DNA of 64,000 nt, taken from NCBI RefSeq assembly GCF_000423905.1, contig NZ_AUIW01000010.1:1-64000 (forward strand). The letters run 5' to 3'. This document shows positions 28,820 to 35,628 of this stretch, piece after piece. Source of the stretch: Thermus antranikianii DSM 12462. Lineage in GTDB: Bacteria > Deinococcota > Deinococci > Deinococcales > Thermaceae. The notes under the pieces are model-generated. The model saw only the letters and a program-made list of their open reading frames with translations, ran no database searches and was not told where the DNA came from. The number at the start of each line of letters is the position of its first letter. The first letter of the stretch is position 1. The translations under genes were made by a program, and so were the position numbers.

Positions 28820-30196
28820 TCAGGGGGCCCACTCCTGGAAGAGCTCCCCGTCCAGGTAAAGGCGGAAGTGGGCCTCCCCCACCGCTTCGTAGGTACCCGA
28901 AACCCTCAGGCCCTCACGGCCTTCCCCCTCGTAAACCAGGTGCTCCCCCCGGTCGTCCACCAGCACCAGGCGCACCTGGCGTCCTTCCACCTCCGGGGGC
29001 AGGTTCAGGGCCAGGGTCACGGTACGGGCCTCGGGCTTAGGGGCAGGCAGAGGGCTCAAAGCCCCCACCCGCACCTCTCCCCTTGCCGCCACCCTCAGGC
29101 GCACCCCGCTTCCTGGGGGCATGGGGGTGCCGGGGGCGGGCTCCTGGGCCAGCACCGTGCCGGGCGGAGCCCCGGAGGGCACCTCCTCCACCTGGACCTG
29201 CAGGCCCATGGCGTTCAGGAGGAAAAGCGCCTCCTTCTGGCTTAAACCCGTGAGCTGGGGAAGGGGCACCGTGGGACCCAGGGAAGCACCCCGGGAAACC
29301 AGAAGCCGCACCGGGGCCCCAGGAGGCAGGGGAGTGCCAGGAGGTGGGTCGCTGGCCAGGACCGTGCCCAGGGGCTCGGGGCTTTCCACCTGGGCCACCC
29401 CGGCCAGGCGGTAGCCCAGCTCGGAGAGCCTGGCTTCCGCCTCCTCCTGGCGAAGTCCCTTGAGCTCGGGCAGAGGGTTCAGCCGGGCTTGGTTAAGGGT
29501 GAGGCGCACGGTGCGCCCCGCCCTAAGGCGGGTTCCCGGTGGAGGCTCCTGGGCCAGCACCACCTCCTTGGGCTTGGCCGGGTCGTTTCCCTCCACCACC
29601 TCCAGCCTGAGCCCCGTATCCTTCAAAAGGAGAAAGGCCTCCCGGGCGGTTTTGCCCACCAGGTTCGGCACAGCGTACTCCGGAGGGTTGAAGTAGCGGT
29701 AAACCCCTTGGGAAAAAAGCCATAGCCCCAGGAGGGAAAGGAGAAGACCCGGGGCCACCCCCAGTTGCTTCCCAAAGGGAACAGCTTTAAGAAAGCCCGG
29801 CCGGAGGCGGGAAGGAGCCCGGGCCAAGGCCCGCCGGGCAGACCCCAAGGGCCAAGGGGACAGGTAAGCCACCCCCTCCTCGGCCATGACCAGATGCTCC
29901 GGGCCAAAACCCAAGGGAGCCAGGGCCTCGAGGGCAGGCCGGGGCGGAGCCTTACGGGCCAGGGGACGTTCCGGAAAAAAGGCGTAGTAGCGCCCGGGCT
30001 TTGCGGAAACCACCGCCTCCACAAGCCCGAGCTCCTCTAGGCGTTTGATGGCCGCCCGGTACCGGTAAAAGCGCTCCTTGTCCTCGGGGGTGCGCACCTG
30101 GAAAAAGAAAACCACCCCGCCCTCCACCCGATAAAGGGTGATCCCCTCCTTCTCCTCGAGGGTCTCCAGCACCGGGTAGCGGTCGTCCAAGATCAT
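28820..30196 (-). CDS. PASTA-repeat membrane protein with degenerate kinase-like N-terminus
   Basis: A 458-residue protein. Residues 1-85 read like a Ser/Thr kinase N-lobe ([19 protein letters not shown], a helix with [10 protein letters not shown], then GRYYAFFP), but there is no Gly-rich loop, VAIK lysine, HRD or DFG. A single membrane helix lies at about 146-166, followed by three PASTA domains (about 172-240, 243-311, 313-381) and a C-terminal beta domain. PASTA domains bind muropeptides in PknB-type kinases and PBPs. TATAAT (30211-30206) lies 9 nt before ATG. Confidence 0.75.
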   Translation of the reverse strand: MILDDRYPVLETLEEKEGITLYRVEGGVVFFFQVRTPEDKERFYRYRAAIKRLEELGLVEAVVSAKPGRYYAFFPERPLARKAPPRPALEALAPLGFGPEHLVMAEEGVAYLSPWPLGSARRALARAPSRLRPGFLKAVPFGKQLGVAPGLLLSLLGLWLFSQGVYRYFNPPEYAVPNLVGKTAREAFLLLKDTGLRLEVVEGNDPAKPKEVVLAQEPPPGTRLRAGRTVRLTLNQARLNPLPELKGLRQEEAEARLSELGYRLAGVAQVESPEPLGTVLASDPPPGTPLPPGAPVRLLVSRGASLGPTVPLPQLTGLSQKEALFLLNAMGLQVQVEEVPSGAPPGTVLAQEPAPGTPMPPGSGVRLRVAARGEVRVGALSPLPAPKPEARTVTLALNLPPEVEGRQVRLVLVDDRGEHLVYEGEGREGLRVSGTYEAVGEAHFRLYLDGELFQEWAP

Positions 30197-30205
30197 GCGC
30201 CGCCG

Positions 30206-30247
30206 ATTATACCTTGCCTTCTCTCCTCCGTTCCCGACCCATATACT
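30206..30247. promoter_or_regulatory. Divergent leaderless promoters: PASTA gene and TrxR-like gene
   Basis: Minus strand TATAAT (30211-30206) is 9 nt before the PASTA ATG; plus strand TATACT (30242-30247) is 9 nt before the flavoprotein ATG at 30257. The two -10s are 30 bp apart, so the polymerase sites overlap. Confidence 0.55.
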
Positions 30248-30256
30248 CTAAAAGGT

Positions 30257-30799
30257 ATGTGGGACGTTCTCGTGGTAGGCGGCGGCCCCTCGGGTCTTTC
30301 CGCGGCCCTTTTCCTCGCCAGGGCCGGGCTTAAGGTCCTGGTGCTGGACGGGGGCCATTCCAAGATCGCCCAGGTAAGCCGGGTCCCCAACTACCCTGGC
30401 CTGCTGGACGAACCCTCGGGCAAGGAGCTTCTAGAGAGGCTAAAAGAGCACGCCCGCCGCTACGGGGCAGAGATCCAAAGGGGCGTGGTCAAGGGAGTGC
30501 GGGACCTGGGAGGGGTCTTTGAAGTGGAAACCGAGGAGGGCGTGGTGGAAGCGGAAAGGCTTCTCCTTTGCACCCACAAAGACCCCACCCTGCCCTCCCT
30601 CCTGGGCCTTACCCGCAAGGGAGTCCACATAGAAACCGACGAGGCTGGCCGTACCAGCTATCCCAGGGTCTACGCCGCTGGGGTGGCCCGGGGCAAGGTG
30701 CCGGGACACGCCATCGTGAGCGCAGGGGACGGAGCCTACGTGGCCATCCACTTGATCTCCGACCTGCGGGGAGAGCCCTACAAGGACCACGCCACGTGA
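30257..30799 (+). CDS. Single-domain thioredoxin-reductase-like flavoprotein
   Basis: A 180-residue protein covering only the FAD domain of the thioredoxin reductase fold: VVGGGPSGLSAALFLARAG with D-x-G (LVLDGGHSK), the NYPG loop, and the C-terminal FAD motif YPRVYAAGVARG with ISAGDGA-type helix. The NADPH domain with its CxxC is missing, which in a normal ~310-residue enzyme would sit between residues 115 and 240. It is intact, not truncated by frameshift. It may be an FAD-binding oxidase or redox sensor. Confidence 0.78.
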   Translation: MWDVLVVGGGPSGLSAALFLARAGLKVLVLDGGHSKIAQVSRVPNYPGLLDEPSGKELLERLKEHARRYGAEIQRGVVKGVRDLGGVFEVETEEGVVEAERLLLCTHKDPTLPSLLGLTRKGVHIETDEAGRTSYPRVYAAGVARGKVPGHAIVSAGDGAYVAIHLISDLRGEPYKDHAT

Positions 30800-30865
30800 T
30801 GCCCTTTTTCGCCATATCGGTAAAAGTCTAAATAGCACGGGCCAGGGATTGGCCGGGCCCCCGCC

Positions 30866-30892
30866 CCCCACCCTGGCAAAACCAGGGTGGGG
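30866..30892. terminator. Bidirectional hairpin between convergent genes
   Basis: CCCCACCCTGG / CCAGGGTGGGG (11-bp stem, CAAAA loop), between the TrxR-like and SDR genes. No U-run on either side. The same arms recur at 52075-52101. Confidence 0.6.
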
Positions 30893-30897
30893 CGGCG

Positions 30898-31668
30898 CTA
30901 CACTGGCCTACCCGCCATCATGAAGCTGGCCGTCATCCCCCCGTCCACCACCAGAATGGCCCCGGTGATGAAGCTGGCCTTCTCCGAGGCCAGGAAAAGC
31001 ACTGCCTCCGCCACTTCCTCGGGCTGGCCCAGCCTCCTCAGGGCGTGAAGGTCCTCCCAGTCCCGGCGGGTCCTCTCCGGGTCCTCGGAAAGAGCGATGG
31101 CCTCCAGTACCGCCTCCGTGGCAATGGCCCCCGGGGCCACGGCGTTCACCCGGATGCCCAAGGGAGCCAGGTCCAGGGCCAGGGAACGGGTGAGGTTGAC
31201 CAGCCCTCCCTTGGAGGCGTTGTAAGCGGCGTTTTCCTGCTCGGCGAAAAGCGCCTGGACACTGGCCACGTTCACGATGGCCCCCCCGCCCACCTTGGCC
31301 ATCTCCCTGGCCGCCAGGGCGGAGAGGTGCATGGGAGCGGTGAGGTTCACCTCCAGAACCCTTCGCCACTCGGGGAGCTTCACGGTCAGGGCCGACCCTG
31401 GGGCGCTGATGGCTGCGTTATTGACCAGTACGTCCACCCGCCCCAGGGCATGGGCTGCCTCCTCCACGAAGCGCACCCGGTCCCTTTCCTCGGCCAGGTC
31501 CGCCTGCACGAAGAAGCCTCCGATCTCCTCCGCCACCCCCCGCCCCACGGGATGCAGATCGCAAAGGGCCACCAGGGCCCCTTCCCGGGCGAAGGCCCGG
31601 GCGATGGCCCGGCCGATACCCCGGGCCGCTCCCGTCACCAGGATTCCCTTTCCCTCAAAAAGCCCCAT
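30898..31668 (-). CDS. Classical SDR-family oxidoreductase
   Basis: A 256-residue enzyme with the full SDR set: [10 protein letters not shown] (12-21), D after the second strand (LCDLHP, suggesting NAD), NNAAIS, catalytic Ser in VNVASV, YNASK, and a C-terminal [14 protein letters not shown]. It resembles the 3-oxoacyl-ACP reductase/glucose dehydrogenase branch; the substrate is unknown. It starts 4 nt after the alaX stop, so it is probably cotranscribed with it. Confidence 0.85.
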   Translation of the reverse strand: MGLFEGKGILVTGAARGIGRAIARAFAREGALVALCDLHPVGRGVAEEIGGFFVQADLAEERDRVRFVEEAAHALGRVDVLVNNAAISAPGSALTVKLPEWRRVLEVNLTAPMHLSALAAREMAKVGGGAIVNVASVQALFAEQENAAYNASKGGLVNLTRSLALDLAPLGIRVNAVAPGAIATEAVLEAIALSEDPERTRRDWEDLHALRRLGQPEEVAEAVLFLASEKASFITGAILVVDGGMTASFMMAGRPV

Positions 31669-31672
31669 GGCC

Positions 31673-32800
31673 TTAGCTTACGAGGCTTGGATCCAAGGCC
31701 GCGGCCACCTTTTCCTTGGGCAGGCTTCCCTGGACCACCTCCTTTCCCCCGCCCTTGGCCCCAAGGGCCTTAAGCCTTTCCAAAACCTCCTGCCGGCCGG
31801 GGCCCAGGGCGGCGAAGCGACCCTCGGGGGAAAGGAGCAAAAAGGTCTTCTCGCTCCAGGAAAGAAGCCTCTTGGCCAGGTCCCCCAGGACGGGAGCCGG
31901 CACCAGGAGCACCCGCTCCTCGAGGGCCCGGGGCAGGAGGGCCTCCACCAAAGCCTCCTTAAGCTCCAGGTTCTCGCCCTTTAGGGCGTACACCTCTTCC
32001 TGAAGCCGACGCACCGGTTTTTCCAGCTCCAGGGGGCTGGTGGAGAAGGAAAGGGCCAGGCGGGAAAGCAGGGCGTGCTTGGCATGGTAGTCCTCCAAAG
32101 CCTCCCACCCCGCCATGAAGTACACCCGGCTTCCCCCCTTGTACCGCTCCCACTTCAGGACCTTGATGGGGCCCGCCTGGGCACTGGTCCTCAGGTGGGT
32201 GCCCCCGCAGGCCGCCAGGTCAAAGTCCCCGATCCGCACCAGGCGCACCTGGCCCTGAACCTTGGGAGGCCGCCTTAAAGGGTAACGGGCAAGCTCCTCC
32301 TCAGAAACCCAAAAGGCCTCTATGGGGTAGTCCGCGTACACGGCGAAGTTGGCCAGGGCCTCCGCCTCCTGGAGCTTGGCCTCCTCCACTTCCTCCTCGA
32401 GGTCCACGGTGGAAACCGGGCTATCCAGGCTCACGGCGATGGTGTGGTACCCCCCGGCCCTGAGGAGGGCCTGGGAAAGAATGTGCTGGGCGGTGTGGCG
32501 CTGCATGTGTCGAAACCGCCGGTTCCAGTCGATCTCTCCCTCCACCTCCGCTCCCTCGGGGATAGGGCCGTCCACACGGTGCACCACATCCCCGAAGGCC
32601 TTGGCTTCCTCAAAGACGTAAAGCACCCGCACCTGGCCAAACTCCCCTTTCAGCACGCCCGTGTCCGCAGGTTGCCCCCCGGACTCCGGGTAAAAGAGGG
32701 TTTGAGAAAGCACGACATGGTGGCCCTGCTCATCGCTCCAAGCCCGCACCACCCGGGCCTGGAAGCGGGTGGCGTAGCTGTCCTCCTGGTAAAGCCTCAT
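31673..32800 (-). CDS. alaX: AlaX-type tRNA editing protein (alanyl-tRNA synthetase-related)
   Basis: A 375-residue free-standing trans-editing factor that deacylates Ser- or Gly-tRNA(Ala). The N-terminal beta domain has [13 protein letters not shown]; the editing site has the zinc motifs H-x3-H (HTAQH) and C-x3-H (CGGTH). A coiled coil (about 255-290) and a C-terminal DHHA1-like segment ([11 protein letters not shown]) make it the long AlaX form. The aminoacylation domain is absent. It is leaderless, from a promoter shared with the HEPN gene. Confidence 0.88.
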   Translation of the reverse strand: MRLYQEDSYATRFQARVVRAWSDEQGHHVVLSQTLFYPESGGQPADTGVLKGEFGQVRVLYVFEEAKAFGDVVHRVDGPIPEGAEVEGEIDWNRRFRHMQRHTAQHILSQALLRAGGYHTIAVSLDSPVSTVDLEEEVEEAKLQEAEALANFAVYADYPIEAFWVSEEELARYPLRRPPKVQGQVRLVRIGDFDLAACGGTHLRTSAQAGPIKVLKWERYKGGSRVYFMAGWEALEDYHAKHALLSRLALSFSTSPLELEKPVRRLQEEVYALKGENLELKEALVEALLPRALEERVLLVPAPVLGDLAKRLLSWSEKTFLLLSPEGRFAALGPGRQEVLERLKALGAKGGGKEVVQGSLPKEKVAAALDPSLVS

Positions 32801-32819
32801 GTCCTTTAGAATAAAGAGG
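32801..32819. promoter_or_regulatory. Near-symmetric bidirectional leaderless promoter (alaX / HEPN)
   Basis: The whole 19-bp intergenic gap serves both genes. Plus strand TAGAAT (32807-32812) lies 7 nt before the HEPN ATG at 32820; minus strand TATTCT (32813-32808) lies 7 nt before the alaX ATG at 32800. The core TTTAGAATAAA is a near-perfect palindrome. Confidence 0.65.
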
Positions 32820-33239
32820 ATGGCACCCCTGGACTGGGAGGAATGGGCAAGATGGCACGCGCAAGCCCAGCATACCCTGGCCTCTGGGAAGCGGGACCTG
32901 GAGGAAGGGGACTACGACTGGGCCAGCTTTAAGGCCCACCAGGCAGGGGAATACGCCCTTAAGGGCCTGCTACGGGGACTAGGACAGCCCGCCTTTGGTC
33001 ACGCCCTGATCCGCCTGCTCCAGGCGCTGAAGGAAGCGGGCCATGAGGTCCCCGAAGCCTTGGAAGAAAAGGCGCGCACCTTAGACGCCCATTACATTCC
33101 CGCCCGCTATCCCGATGCCTACCCCGAAGGAAGCCCCTACGAGTACTACACGCGGGCCCGGGCTGAGGAGGCCCTAAGGGCAGCCGAGGGCGTTCTGAAA
33201 TGGGCAGAGGAGGTTTGGCGTGGCCTCGGAAGCCCTTAG
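32820..33239 (+). CDS. HEPN-domain protein (HEPN/MNT module)
   Basis: A 139-residue helical protein. Core features are ASFKAHQAGEYALKGLLRGLG split at residues 36-55 and GHALIRLLQAL (60-70), then an aromatic-rich loop (ARYPDAYPEG) before the last helix, typical of the HEPN family paired with nucleotidyltransferases. The Arg and His of the usual R-x4-6-H RNase motif are R52 and H61, spaced wider, so nuclease activity is doubtful. The MNT partner overlaps its 3' end. ATG 32820 is set by the -10 at 32807. Confidence 0.8.
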   Translation: MAPLDWEEWARWHAQAQHTLASGKRDLEEGDYDWASFKAHQAGEYALKGLLRGLGQPAFGHALIRLLQALKEAGHEVPEALEEKARTLDAHYIPARYPDAYPEGSPYEYYTRARAEEALRAAEGVLKWAEEVWRGLGSP

Positions 33240-33549
33240 GCTGCGAATGGCCGCCTGGGAGGCCCTCCTGGAAGAGGCCCAAGCCTACGCCACAAGGGTG
33301 CGGGCAACCCTGGGAGAGGCCCGGGTTTACCTTTATGGCTCGGTAGCCCGGGGTAGCTTCAACCTGGAAAGCGACATAGACCTCCTGGTGGTCTCCCCCC
33401 ATCTGCCGAAAGACCCCTTAGAGCGCTTCCTCTTCCTCCAAGGCCTCAACCCCGGGCGGGTGGAGGCCAAGGGCCTAACCCCGGAGGAGTTCGCCCAGGC
33501 CATGGCCAAGGGGGCCCTGTGGTGGCTGGAAGGAGCCTTGGAGCTATGA
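33220..33549 (+). CDS. MNT-type minimal nucleotidyltransferase
   Basis: A 109-residue DNA-polymerase-beta-like transferase: GSVARG (40-45), the catalytic Asp pair S-D-I-D (51-54) and LLVVS follow. It is the usual partner of HEPN proteins in toxin-antitoxin-like modules, where the transferase can neutralise HEPN by AMP transfer. The GTG start has the SD AGGAGG 7 nt upstream, inside the HEPN gene (20-nt overlap). Its own stop overlaps the rsuA ATG. Confidence 0.8.
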   Translation: MASEALRLRMAAWEALLEEAQAYATRVRATLGEARVYLYGSVARGSFNLESDIDLLVVSPHLPKDPLERFLFLQGLNPGRVEAKGLTPEEFAQAMAKGALWWLEGALEL

Positions 33550-34262
33550 GGGGGGAAAGGCTCGACAAGCTCCTCGCCCACCTGGGCCTAGGAAGCCGCA
33601 AGGAGGTGGCCCGCCTGGTGCGAAGCGGCCAGGTGCAGGTGGAAGGCCGGGTGATCAGGGACCCAGCCTTTCACGTGCCCCCAGGTGCCCGCCTCGAGGT
33701 GGACGGTGAACCCCTTGTCTTGCGGTGCCACCACCACATCCTCCTGCACAAGCCGGCGGGGTACGTGACCAGCCGGAGGGAAGGCCCTTCGGTCTACGCT
33801 CTCCTGGAAGGCTTTCCCACCCGGGACCTCTCCCCGGTGGGCCGCCTGGACAAGGACACGGAAGGGCTTCTCCTCTTCACCACCGACGGCGAGCTTCTCC
33901 ACCGCCTCACCCATCCCCGGCACAAGGTGGAAAAGCGCTACCTGGTCCATCTGGAACGCCCCGCCACAAGGGAGGACCAGGAGGCCTTTAGAGAGGGCCT
34001 GGTTCTAGAGGGCACGCGGCTTCTTCCCGCGGAGCTCTCCTGGGACCAAGACCCCACCCGGGTGGAGCTGGTCCTGAGGGAAGGGCGCTTTCACCAGGTA
34101 AAGCGCATGTTCCAGGCTCGAGGGAACCGTGTCCTCTACCTGAAGCGGCTCTCCCTGGGCCCCCTCACCCTAGGGGACCTCCCCGTAGGACAGGCCCGCT
34201 ACCTCTCCCAAGAGGAGGAGGAAGCCCTGTACCGGGTGGTGGGGCTTTTCACAGACCTTTAA
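33546..34262 (+). CDS. rsuA: RsuA-family pseudouridine synthase
   Basis: A 238-residue rRNA pseudouridine synthase. The N-terminal S4 RNA-binding domain (RLDKLLAHLGLGSRKEVARLVRSGQVQVEG) is followed by the catalytic motif VGRLDKDTEGLLLFT with the nucleophilic Asp, and RYLVHL and FHQVKRMF. It may act on 16S (RsuA) or 23S (RluB/E/F) rRNA; sequence alone does not settle which. ATG 33546 overlaps the MNT stop (ATGA). Confidence 0.87.
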   Translation: MRGERLDKLLAHLGLGSRKEVARLVRSGQVQVEGRVIRDPAFHVPPGARLEVDGEPLVLRCHHHILLHKPAGYVTSRREGPSVYALLEGFPTRDLSPVGRLDKDTEGLLLFTTDGELLHRLTHPRHKVEKRYLVHLERPATREDQEAFREGLVLEGTRLLPAELSWDQDPTRVELVLREGRFHQVKRMFQARGNRVLYLKRLSLGPLTLGDLPVGQARYLSQEEEEALYRVVGLFTDL

Positions 34263-34274
34263 CAGAACACGTGA

Positions 34275-34280
34275 TAGATT
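34275..34280 (+). promoter_or_regulatory. Leaderless -10 element of the vanW-like gene
   Basis: TAGATT 6 nt before the ATG at 34287, without SD. Confidence 0.45.
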
Positions 34281-34286
34281 GCCCCC

Positions 34287-35426
34287 ATGCTTCGGCGATT
34301 CGCCTGGACGCTGGCCCTGGGCCTTGCCCTGGCCCAGGGTAGCACCACCCCTGATTCCTCCCCTATCACCGCCATCCTGGTCCTGGAAGAGGACGTCATT
34401 GAAGATGGTCAGATTCTCAGCTATGTAGGTAGCCAACCCTATCCTGTGGCCACGGAGAAGGAGCTGAGAGTCCTCATCAAAAAGCTGGCCCGTGAACCCA
34501 AAAGGCCCCGCTTCATCCTGCAGGATGGGCGCTGGCGGGGGGTGGAGAAAAAAGGGCTCGCCTTTGACGAGGCCGAGGTTCTGGCCGCCTATCGCGAGGC
34601 TCTGGCCAACGGGCGCAAAAGCTTCCGCCTGCCCGTGCGCTACCTCCCGCCCAACCCAAGCCTCAAGGACCTCTACGCCCTGGGAATCCGGGAGCACCTG
34701 GCCACCGGGGAAACGGACTTCCGGGGTTCCAGCCGGGAGCGTACCCACAACCTGCTCCTTGCCTCCAGCAAGCTGGACGGCCTCTTGATCCCCCCGGGCA
34801 CCTTCTCCTTCAACCAGGCCCTGGGGCCCATCACCGAGGAAGAAGGATACAAGGAAGCCTTCGTCATCGTGGGGGACCGCACGGAGCAGGGGGTGGGGGG
34901 CGGGGTCTGCCAGGTTTCCACCACCTTGTTCCGGGCGTTTTTCCTGGCCGGGCTACCCATAAAGGAGCGCCACGCCCACAGCTACCAGGTGGCCTACTAC
35001 AAGCCCACGGGCCTGGACGCCGCGGTGATCCAGCCTTACAAGGACCTCAAGGCGGTGAACGACACCCCGGGGCACATCCTGGTGCAGCGCTCCGTGGTGG
35101 GCACCCGGCTCCGCTTTCACCTCTTCGGCACCAAGGACCGGGAGGTGCGCTGGGAAGGTCCCTTCATCTCCGACAGAAAGCCTCCCTTACCCCCCCGGGA
35201 GATCCCGGACCCCTCCTTGTCCCCTGGCGTGCGCAAACAGGTGGACTTCGCCGCCGAGGGGGCCAGGGTGGAGGTAAGGCGCACCGTGCGCTACCGGGAC
35301 GGCCGGGTGCGGGAGAGCAAGGTGGTGAGCGTGTACAGGCCCTGGGGTGCCGTGTACCTGGTGGGGCCTACCCCACCTCCAGAAGCACCGCCCGCTCCAC
35401 CGGCACAAGGCGGTGGGGCTCCGTAA
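34287..35426 (+). CDS. Exported VanW/G5-domain protein
   Basis: A 379-residue protein with a signal peptide (FAWTLALGLALAQG, cut near residue 17). The VanW domain (about 150-280) shows SSRERTHNLLLASSKLDG, GTFSFNQALGP, GVGGGVCQVSTTLFRAF and the HAHSYQVAYY segment; a G5-like beta domain follows (about 300-365), and the tail is Pro/Gly-rich. The family is envelope-linked and was first seen in vancomycin-resistance clusters; its chemistry is not settled. The last 59 nt overlap the convergent cupin gene. Confidence 0.83.
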   Translation: MLRRFAWTLALGLALAQGSTTPDSSPITAILVLEEDVIEDGQILSYVGSQPYPVATEKELRVLIKKLAREPKRPRFILQDGRWRGVEKKGLAFDEAEVLAAYREALANGRKSFRLPVRYLPPNPSLKDLYALGIREHLATGETDFRGSSRERTHNLLLASSKLDGLLIPPGTFSFNQALGPITEEEGYKEAFVIVGDRTEQGVGGGVCQVSTTLFRAFFLAGLPIKERHAHSYQVAYYKPTGLDAAVIQPYKDLKAVNDTPGHILVQRSVVGTRLRFHLFGTKDREVRWEGPFISDRKPPLPPREIPDPSLSPGVRKQVDFAAEGARVEVRRTVRYRDGRVRESKVVSVYRPWGAVYLVGPTPPPEAPPAPPAQGGGAP

Positions 35427-35628
35427 CCCGGGCGGCCTCCCCCCTTTTCAGGTGCAGGTACTGGCCTTGGGGCAGGTCAATGACCAGTTCCCCCTCCAGA
35501 ACCAGGTAAAAGGCCCTATCCTGGCGTTCTTCTTCCCCCACCAGGGTATAACCCCGCACCGGCACGCCGGGCACCTCCACCTTCCCCTCCCGGGCCAGGC
35601 GCAGGAGATGAAGCTTGAAGCTTTCCAT
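35368..35628 (-). CDS. Small cupin-like protein
   Basis: An 86-residue beta-rich protein with the pattern of a single cupin: FYLVLEGELVIDLPQGQYLHLKRGEAARVTEPHRLVP. The metal-binding His/Glu set of cupins is mostly missing. The ATG overlaps the topA stop (TGATG), so it is translated with topA. Function unknown. Confidence 0.65.
   Translation of the reverse strand: MESFKLHLLRLAREGKVEVPGVPVRGYTLVGEEERQDRAFYLVLEGELVIDLPQGQYLHLKRGEAARVTEPHRLVPVERAVLLEVG

Noticed and set aside
33220-33549. Classifying HEPN/MNT as a proven toxin-antitoxin
   Set aside because: The HEPN nuclease motif spacing is atypical, so only a module resemblance is claimed.
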